DNA from: Periconia sp. R9002
Lineage: Eukaryota; Ascomycota; Dothideomycetes; Pleosporales; Periconiaceae
Assembly (NCBI GenBank): GCA_023627715.1
Contig: JAMAHW010000099.1
Location: 1-64,000 of the forward strand
Reading direction: 5' to 3'
DNA: 64,000 nucleotides
Of this stretch, positions 52,359 to 61,300 are shown piece by piece (positions within the stretch are counted from its first letter, which is position 1; every line of letters starts with the position of its first letter). The translations under genes were made by a program, and so were the position numbers. The notes beneath the pieces were generated by a model. That model was given only the letters and a program-made list of their open reading frames with translations. It did no database searches and had not been told where the DNA came from.

Positions 52359-53640
52359 CTTTCTCCCGCTTTTTTTCAACGTCGTGATTGCGGTGTGCAC
52401 AGAGGTAGTTGGGTACGTGCATGCAACGGCGCTGCGATGGGCTCTGGTACAGGAAGGCCGATTGGTGTGGAACTCGAATCTGCGGCTATTTACTTGTTCG
52501 CGGCGCTCTTGGGCGAATGGCTTGGTGTTGAATGGTCTGGCAGCCGTGTTGCTGGTTGTTTGTTATACGGCAAGTGGGCAGTTAGTGCCGTTGGGCTGGA
52601 GTGGCGATTCCGTTAGAATGCCAGAAACTGGGTCTTTGGTGGTCAACGGTGTTGCAATGCTCATGCTTAGCTTTGGACTATTGGGCTTGTGCTGTATAGC
52701 GGCGCTCTGCCTGTTATTTGGTCGAAAGTCTATCCTGACCTGGAGCCCGAATCCACTGAATGCTGCGCTGGCTTGTAGGCACGCTGGAAAATTTACCCAT
52801 CGGCCCGGGCGTGGATTGATGGGTGTTGACGTTATATCTCAGCCGGCTCAACCTACAGTTGCGGTCTCCAAACAAGCTCCCGTCCGCAAGGTATACGAAG
52901 CAACTCGCACGGTGGTCAAGATTCTATGGTTCGCCCTCTTTCTCAATTGCCTTCTCGCCGGGCTAGTGTGCTACTTCACGTTCAAATTAACCGAAGGAGA
53001 TGCTTATCTCAGTTTCAACCTGTGGGGGATTCATGACTATGATGTCACATGGAGTAAGATTGGCAGAAGCAGCTGGTCCGCATTTTTGCAGCTTTTTTGC
53101 GCATTTCTCATCAACCTCGCGCTGCAGAGCATTGTGACAATGACGCTACATTGCGTGGAACTGATCGTTAATGTGGTTCGTGATGAAGCGGTTTGGCGAC
53201 AAGCAAGCACCTTCCGAGGTACCAGTATAGAATCATCAGCTCTTGGAAGCGCCCTGAAAAGTTGGCAGTGGTGGATCCTCTTTGCCACCAAACCCGTTGT
53301 TCAGTGGCTCTTTGGATCAGCAGGCGTCTCTTTCCACATCCGGAATGCTGTGGAGATTCAGTTCAATGCTGCCCCATTGTTTCTCTTGATAGGCATCACT
53401 TTCGGTCTTGTAGTCTTCTGCGAATATATGATCAGAAGTCAAGTCAAGGGTCCACAACCGGCCGCATTTGGGCATCTACAGACACTGGTAGACCTGATCG
53501 ACGAGTGGCAAGCGGACGAGCAGGGCCGTTTGTTCTGGGGTTGCAAAAAACCGTGCGATACAGACTCTTCAGGTCGTGTTGGGACGAGCAGCGACAGAAC
53601 AACAATTGGGCCTGTAGAGATTGGTGGTGTATATTTATAG
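52324..53640 (+). CDS. Multi-TM fungal membrane protein, 5' end missing or spliced
   Basis: The frame is open from 52231 to the TAG at 53638, but has no ATG until about codon 100. Convincing coding starts near 52324-52336 with DISVPAVVASFLPLFFNVV, then GYVHATALRWALVQEGRL and SNLRLFTCSRRSWANG. These are recurrent in a fungal family of large multi-TM proteins of unknown function. About five further TM segments follow, including VLNGLAAVLLVVCYTAS, GVAMLMLSFGLLGLCCIAAL, ILWFALFLNCLLAGLVCYF and APLFLLIGITFGLVVFC. The 5' end overlaps the kinase 3' end in another frame. A kinase-frame donor GTAAAC at 52288 with acceptor TTGTAG ending at 52354 would join the two into one kinase-membrane protein. Otherwise the gene is 5'-truncated. 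Confidence 0.55.
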   Translation, partial: LQDISVPAVVASFLPLFFNVVIAVCTEVVGYVHATALRWALVQEGRLVWNSNLRLFTCSRRSWANGLVLNGLAAVLLVVCYTASGQLVPLGWSGDSVRMPETGSLVVNGVAMLMLSFGLLGLCCIAALCLLFGRKSILTWSPNPLNAALACRHAGKFTHRPGRGLMGVDVISQPAQPTVAVSKQAPVRKVYEATRTVVKILWFALFLNCLLAGLVCYFTFKLTEGDAYLSFNLWGIHDYDVTWSKIGRSSWSAFLQLFCAFLINLALQSIVTMTLHCVELIVNVVRDEAVWRQASTFRGTSIESSALGSALKSWQWWILFATKPVVQWLFGSAGVSFHIRNAVEIQFNAAPLFLLIGITFGLVVFCEYMIRSQVKGPQPAAFGHLQTLVDLIDEWQADEQGRLFWGCKKPCDTDSSGRVGTSSDRTTIGPVEIGGVYL

Positions 53641-54057
53641 ATGTATAGGCAACATATATGCTATTAGACTTATGTTTACAGTATTCCATCGTATGTCGTG
53701 AGCAGTAGATGTTTCCTCGAATCAGCCGAAAGTAGGTACGAATAATATAAGTAATTTTACTAAACTGCCAACTCTGTTCAGGAATAGCCAGGGTTCGCCC
53801 TAACTTCTACTAGAAATGCGACCAGTTCGAAGTTGTTGGCTCATATAGATCGTGAGAGCATAAGGGTGCCATCATAGCCTTTTATTTGGGAGTCCCCTGT
53901 CTCAAACATGTCACGAATAGTTAGGTAAGTCAGTTGTCGTAAGCATCCCTATAAGCGATCATACGGGGTGAATCACTGGTATCATTCTACTATGTTTGCC
54001 TAGAAGATGGGGAGTTCTTTGAACAGAGTATCGACTATTGACTTTTATCTGGAATAG

Positions 54058-54800
54058 CTATGCTAATGCCGTTTCTCCTTCCTTGTCTTTGGCATTGAGT
54101 TTGGTCTCGGGGCATTTCGATAGAAAGTCGATAATGTGGAGGTTGTTGTATCGAACCGCGTCGATCAAGGGGGTTTTCGATAATCGCTCCCGTTGGGTTC
54201 GTTTACGACTTCAGAATCATGTTCAACCATTGTTCTCTACATCCTCTTCCATGGCTCGTCCGTGGTTTGCAATTGATATGCTAAATCAGACATATCGTGA
54301 CTGAAGAAAGACTTCAGCGATTGAACAACTTGGCCAAGATGCAATCCTAATCGGCCGATTACTTGCCCTATAGCATACTTAGATTACTTGTCTGGCTACT
54401 GGATCAAGTCTTTATTTCTAAGCTTAGCGGTATAATGTATTAAAAGTACTCTATATCTACTATTAGTGTTCGCTACTACTACTTATAAATAGTTCTACTC
54501 TTGCTATTCTTTCATCTCATATATTACTTTATTAAAGTGAGGCGGCTATTTAGATTCATCTTTAAGTTTATATAGTTAGATGCTATATTTATTATTCTTA
54601 GCTATTATGTATTTAAATATAGCCTTAGTCATCCTTAAAGTGGCATAATGAAGAGGATCCCAACCAAAAATGTCTTTCTTAGATGCGAAACCATGTTGAT
54701 TATAGAACGTGGCGACGCGATTCAAATCTGAATTGACTTCTTTATTCAAAGGATACGATGGCAGCTCGGAGCAGAGATTGTGGTAGATTAAGAACTTCGT
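54058..54800 (-). pseudogene. Relic of an ankyrin-repeat gene, AT-degraded
   Basis: Two stretches on the minus strand still read as ankyrin-type protein. One is at about 54800-54630 (KKDIFGWDPLHYATLR), the other at about 54200-54058 (RKTPLIDAVRYNNLHIIDFL, ending at a TAG). Between them 54370-54630 is extremely AT-rich with TpA-rich sequence, as after repeat-induced point mutation; part of it (AIFKYIIAKN) may be the decayed ankyrin frame itself. There is no start codon or intact frame. It lies directly downstream of the AAA ATPase stop on the same strand, so it could be the decayed 3' part of a once longer gene or an independent remnant. 53641-54057 holds nothing recognisable. Confidence 0.6.
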
Positions 54801-54808
54801 AAGCTATT

Positions 54809-57341
54809 TCATCTGAGGATATCCGCTCGGAGTCCCTTCATTCTAGCTACATCTCGCGCATCGGCGCCAGAAATTTCCATCATATATGCCCCAAATTCTC
54901 TCATATTCGCCGCTATAACATTGAAGTGTTCCCTTTTCAGTTTAACCGTGGCAGTCACGTTATTCGTGCCACCGCTGTGACCTGTTCCCCTATCTCGTGC
55001 CTGATATGTAGCCATTGAAACGGCAGTTTGAAAAGCGTTTCGAATGGTTCTACCACTCCAGCGATCTCTCTGATTGTCTCCATAGTGATCCTTGGCAAAA
55101 TCCAAGATTTCGTCATAGTCAACGATAAGATGTTCATGGGTATTGTTCCAGAAGGCCTTACGTGCCTGTTCAATGTATATTTCCCAAATCCCGATCGTCT
55201 GCTTCAAAGTAAGAGGCGGGTAGTATAGCGAAAGACGAATTCGAGAATGAAGAGCTTCGTCGAAAGTACCGACGCGATTTGTTGTCAAAAATAGGAGCCC
55301 GCTGTAATACTCGATCATTCTAAGGAAAATCGACACGATGCCGTTGCGACGCAAGTCTTGAGTTGACCGAGCCTCCGCGAATACGTCTGCTTCATCAATT
55401 AGCATGATGCAATCCCATCGGCTAGCCAGAGCAAAATGTTTCGTTAGGTTCTTTTCCACGGCGCTAGCTGTTTCTCCAATATCTCCGTATGTGACTGAGT
55501 AGAGCGGCTTTTGAAGCATGTCTGCAACACATTCAACAGTGCAGGTTTTCCCGACCCCCGGGGGTCCATGAAGTAATATTATGAGTCCTTGTCCTTTGCC
55601 CCTGATCAAATCCAGGCTTTCCTCGATATCATTTGCTTGGAAAGACCTCTCTCGGAAGTGTTCTAGGACTTGTGACTTAATTATCTTCTTATGACCAGGA
55701 GGAATCTGAAGTTGTTTGAAGCTGGTGGCAGCATCATTATTTGTCCTATATTCAACAAAATCGAGATGAAACTGTCCCCAGACCTTCTCTTTAGTAGCGT
55801 ATCCAAGGATCCGGGGTGGGAGAAGGAGAAAATTCCTATCTCCGGGGTCAAGGTCCTTTTCAATATCTACTTGCGTAAGCGTGTCTTCAAAGTCGACAAG
55901 TTCATCTGAAGTATCTTCGAAGCCTTCCATGCCGGTTTCTTCGAAGCCAAGCCATTCTCCCATAGGAGGGATCGCGCGTCCTGTAGCCGTTAGATGGAAG
56001 CGCAGGGGCTGATCTTGCAACTCACCATGTTGAAGGAATTCCTGAGGATCACAAATGAAGTTCCCTTTGACCTATGCATTGCTCTCTTCAGGCTCCGTCT
56101 TTAATTGGCTTTATACTTTGAAGAACTTACTGGTATACGTTTCGGTGTGTCATCATTGCTTCGCCATGTGCTCTTGAGGCTAATATCCTAAATAAAAGTA
56201 GTGAGATTCGGTAAAGCCAAAACATCTAACAAACTCTTACCGATTTGGAATGAGTATCTACAGGAGCAGTATACGCGTATCCATTGTATCGCAGACTTTG
56301 GCAGCGGTCCTGGTTCTGCTTGACAGTTGCACCGAGAAATTTCAGAGAACGCCTGCATATTAGTTTGCAGAGTGCGTCCCTTTGATCGTGGTATAACAGT
56401 GGGTAGTATGGAAGCTCGTTAATTGCCTTCGTGCCTCTGAAGCGCTTGATCTTTAGCTCGTATGTAGCCTTGATGATTGAAGTTCCACTCCAATCCCATT
56501 GCCAAACACGAATGCAAAAGAATCGTCGGGGACTTTCGGCTGCATACGGAGTTTGGTCTGCGTGTATGACTTCTAGGATCTGAGGCTTATCAGGGAACGG
56601 CTTTGCGATAATCAAGGCTTTTGGTGGAAACAATGTCCATAGTGATCCAAAATCTATAATTTTAGATTTTGTGTATGCCTCGCGGGACCTAAAGAAACTC
56701 TCAAGTTCCGGAACAGCCTTGATAGTATCAAGAAGAGCTAAAAGATTTTGGCTGTTCTCATCCTCGGGGTTTTGGGTACATCGCTGATTGAGCCCATCCC
56801 AGTGCTGAATCTGTTCCTCGTTAATATTTGGCAAATATGAAATTATAATAAACTCACGATTGGAGCAAATGGCGCTGCAAATGATACGAAACTTGCATTC
56901 CAAACCACTCCGGGATATACGCCGATCTCATTTCTCAATAGGTTGATTATGCCATCATTTTCGACGTCCAAAACGGTCGTTTTTATATTTTCGGAATTGA
57001 GCGTTTTTCGAATGTTATAAGACGCCTGTGGGTCCGAGACAATCCCCTGGTCCTATAATACAAAGTCAATCTATACCCATCATCCAGGTGGACCACGGCA
57101 GTAGCACCCACTAATATTTTCAGATTTGTGTTCGTAGTCGGCGGCGGATGTATATCGCCTGCAAATTTCAGACCTTTCAGTAGTTCTTCAAGCTCGGCGA
57201 CGCGACGTTCGAGAGATGATATCCGGTTTTCGTAGAAATGGCTTTCCGCAGCCATGGCAGTCTGCAAAGATATTCATTAGAATCTCTATGAACCAGCGCT
57301 TGGGCACAGAATTAACCTACTTCAGAACCCTCTAGCGCCAT
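54809..57341 (-). CDS. AAA+ ATPase with N-terminal DUF7025-like domain
   Basis: Six exons right to left: 57341-57321, 57261-57112, 57052-56858, 56810-56241, 56187-56131 and 56071-54809. Total 751 residues; all introns are 47-59 nt and all in phase 0. A short coiled coil (SSLERRVAELEELLKGL) near residue 25 precedes the DUF7025-like region (about 60-370: PELESFFRSREAY, LWTLFPPKALI, WQWDWSGT, INELPYYPLLYH, RRSLKFLGA, YNGYAY, VKGNFICDPQEF). The AAA module has Walker A GPPGVGKT (500-507), Walker B CIMLIDEAD (about 552-560), FLTTNRVGTFDEALHSRI (sensor 1 and Arg region), then a C-terminal helical lid. Such proteins are abundant and expanded in filamentous fungi; the substrate is unknown. It appears complete. 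Confidence 0.87.
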
Positions 57342-58304
57342 CCTAGATGGCTTTTACTCCAGCCTCACAGAAACCTAAGGCGTGATTATAAGAGCGAACG
57401 AAGAATTTAAAAAACTGCTCTGGGAAGAATCAGGCTCGTTCCTTATTGAATTGTCTGGCGGCCCAATTTCTAAGGATATGCATATTGGGTGCAAAAACGA
57501 GAGCCTTGGCAGCCTGATGGCTCGCATGAGCGATTTTGGCGCTACCCAATGAGTTTATCACAGGGAACACAGTCGCCGTTCCTTCATGGCTAGCGTAGGC
57601 GAAGAATCGGCGATCTTCGCAATGTTCGCGCACAAAGACCCTTATAACATCCATAGTTTTATGGTGAGGTTAGATACTATGAACAATACCGGAGTACTAC
57701 CTAAGCTATCTAGAACCTTAATGTTATCGTACGTAGTGTTGCGGCAGTGCATTCTGTCCTCTCATGAACTTAAAGACTATGATGTTTCACCGCTATAGGT
57801 GGCTAGAAGGCCTAGTGAATCCATTAAGTTGATTGGATGATCAAAATTACTGCTGCCTGCAACACCATCAATGTACGCTTAGGGAAAACGAAGGTAAACA
57901 TTGAAGAAGGAAGTTTTCATCTCGAACATTGCGGGCACGATTACCCCAGCATCCGTACACACGATGGCGTAATAGAACCTCGCAAATATTAAGGTGAAGC
58001 CTGCTTCGATGGTCGGCGAAGCTTCAAGACTATACTTGATCCGGCGATTCATGTCGACCCCGGAGCCTGACGGCAGCTGGGCTGAAGGTAGGCTACAGCA
58101 GACACGTATGACCAGCGCGGGGCAGACAGTCCTTCGAGCTGATTGCCTCACGCTCAAGCGTTCTCTAGGCTTCTTGGCTTTATGAGCGTCTCCCGCTCTG
58201 TAGACCGCCGTTCTGCGTAGCTTGTCTTTGGATACTGTATTCCAACCTACTCACTCAGATGAGGAGTTCTTCGGCACGTTTTCCTCACGATCGATCGAGA
58301 CAAG
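57342..58304. other. Divergent promoter region, AAA ATPase (-) / ankyrin protein (+)
   Basis: Short frames at 57430-57654 (-, 74 codons with ATG, ordinary composition) and 57586-57798 (+) overlap each other and have no recognisable motif. No other feature seen. Confidence 0.45.
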
Positions 58305-61300
58305 ATGTTATTGACTCTAGGAGCAGCGCTAAGTATTGCGCTTTTTCTCATAACTGAAGCAGCCGCAAGTCTGGGCGACTTCTCCAATGATTTAGCTACG
58401 GACCTGGGACCCGTGGTTCAATTATTTGGAGAACCAATCACCCGACAATACCTCAGCGAGGCTACTAGCTTTCTCGATTATTTCATTTTTGCCATGGCCC
58501 CTATTGGAATCATAACGGCCGTTGTTTCTGTCATTCGAGTTTGTGGCGATTCTTCTCTTAGGGCCTTTGTCGGCCGAGCACAGGAAGGAGATGGCCAAAT
58601 AGAAGCAGAGCTCTGTACGTCGACTAGCCGTGACGTATGCGAGCTTTTCAACAAAGGTGGAATTACCCGAGTGCTTGGTCGGCCTAAGATTCTGGAGATA
58701 ATACACATCCCGCCAAACTCTGAAAACAAGGAAGGCGAATCAAGGGCAGTCGAAGACGTCAAGGACAGCGAGGGCACCATGAATATATTTCTCTTTCGTA
58801 ATCTCTTACAAGACCTCCCGGAAAATGGAGAGTGGGTAAAACCCAAGCCAAGCCATCTATCTGCCCTGTTTCGCTGGGCTCAAAAACATTATTATTTCCC
58901 ATATCTGGGTCGTATTAATAAAGAGGGTGGTGCGACCAGTGATTCCCTTACCCAAGACGATGTCAGCAGTGAATTTGCACCTAACCCGAACTTATCACTC
59001 AACGTTGGCATCGTGAAACTACCTCGTGGTATCTTCTACGCTGTTGCTCTCCTCGGCATTATTCTCCAAGTCGGGGTCATTGTAATGGCTAGTCTGGTTT
59101 CCTGGAAGTATGGGTGGACCAAGGAGGACGACACGGAAGCTTCGAAAACAACGCAGAATGTTCCATTAAAGACTGCTGCTAAAGAAAACTCCGCACTGAT
59201 CGCGTTTATATGTGGGTCGGTCCTAATGTGTTCGGGCATGTTTATGTGTGCTGCTCTAATCGGACAGAGTACACGAGAATACACTTACGAACGGCGCCAA
59301 AAGTCCAGTCCAAGCTCACGACTTTTCTGGTTACAGCCTGGAAATCAGGTCGTCGGAGACGAGACATTTGACGCATTTGCCTACGTGGAGGAGAAGGACA
59401 AGGAAAAAGATACATACTTGACGGAGTATACTTCTTCTCGAACGGACAAAAACGATAAAGCTGTGTTCTACACATGGATCGCGATTATCATCACACTTGG
59501 AGGTTATGTCTCTCAATTCATCGGACTGCGGGGTATGAGCGCCTATATTTCGATCGCTCAATTGGGATCTTCCCTGCTGATGAGCTTCTTGCGTGGGTGT
59601 CTGAGAATGCAACGTCTCAAGAAGGACGCGAATAAACTTGGTGGTGTCCCGGATAAAATACTTGGTCATGAGCTTGACTGGCTGGCATATGCTATCAACG
59701 ACTATGATCCGAGCCCAGACGATCATCAACAAAGCCAGCTTAAAGGTGCAGACTGGCTCTGGCATCCCACTGGCGCGGCACTATATACGGAGGCCGTGCT
59801 CGTACGGAACTCCATACCAAGCAAGCTGTTTCGATATCGATCTCGGCTTGCAGACCTGACTGGTCATCAAAATCATGACGCCAAGGTCGATACTCAGCTC
59901 TACCAGATATGGGACGACCAGCAGGTTCCAGTACGGAACATGGCCATCCAATTACAAATTGCAATAGAAAGAACCGCTAGTATTTTCGCCGCGAAGGCCG
60001 CTTCGAATTTGCAAGATCGAATAGAGCTGAAAATTCCGGTCACAATGGCCGATACGCAGACTTCCAGGTTCCGCGTCGGACATATCGATATCACGCTAGA
60101 ACGAAGTTCATCCGATCCTGAGGGCATATTGTGGAAAATGAATTCTGCAAACATTGAGGCTATCCTTGGACTCTGGTTGTGGTCTCTGAAAAAGGGCAAA
60201 CATCTAGAGATGGATAACGAATACCACAACAAAGTATCAATTGCGGAAAGAATCCCGAATTTTCGAATTATTGGCCTGGGGACAGACTATCGGCGCGAGG
60301 AATTGGGAATGTGGTTGGGAGATTCTCTTCGAATACCATCGCGATATATGATCTTAAAAGGACAGCTACCTCGTGACCTCCACAGCGCGACTCTGTGGCA
60401 AGCAGAGAACATTGAGAAACGGGAGACTTTCGTGCCAGTACATGCTAATTCAACCTCTCCAGGCAGCATCATGAGCAGGCCAACGAGGCGGATTTTTGGG
60501 TGGACTGCTTTGAACGCCTCGGAAAGTTTAACGGATGTGGAGGGATTTCGTTTTGCGCCTGAAATACAGATTCAATATGCCCTGACTAGCCTACCCCTAC
60601 TGCAGCAATGCGGACATGAACTGTTCACCTTATTTGTGGAGCTCTTACGCGAACACTTCAATCCTGAATTCGGCGAGATCGATATTGTTGAACAAGATGG
60701 CCGGCTCCGATGGCAGAATGCTCAGATATCAAGCGTGGTATCGGCTTTCGAAACTGCGGGATTAGGATTAGCGGATGATGCATTGACATGTTTGATTCCA
60801 ACATTATACCGAGACCTGCAACCACAGAGTGGAGAGCTTTTAATACAGCCTCTCATGGCACTGGCAGCAAGATACCGTAGGAGGAATGACTGGGAAGGGG
60901 CCGAAAAATTTCTTCGATGGGGTTGCGCTCACTATCATAAGCGGTGTAACGATGCGATACCCCCTCAAACTACAGAATTCGAGAGCTTCAAGAGTTTGCT
61001 TATCGTGACCGGAGAGTTCTATCGGTGGGCCATTGCCCAAAACGACATAGACAGAAGAGAGTTTGGGTATCACGGAATCGGATGGATGCTAGACAGTCTG
61101 AAAATACAGAATATAGCATTCCATGCCGCTGCGGAGGCCAGTAGTATTTTGAACAGGTATAAAGAGGTTGCCTGTCGAATAGCCGAAAAGCACAATGTAA
61201 TTCGGACCTTATCCTATTTTCGAAATTATCAAATGTATCCGGATTTGAATGAGAAGTTTCTAGGGAGAGAAACAGACTCCTTCGGCGAGCCGTACATTGC

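Noticed and set aside
57430..57654. 74-codon minus-strand frame upstream of the ankyrin gene
   Set aside because: It has an ATG and ordinary composition but no motif, and lies in a divergent promoter region. Kept out for lack of evidence.
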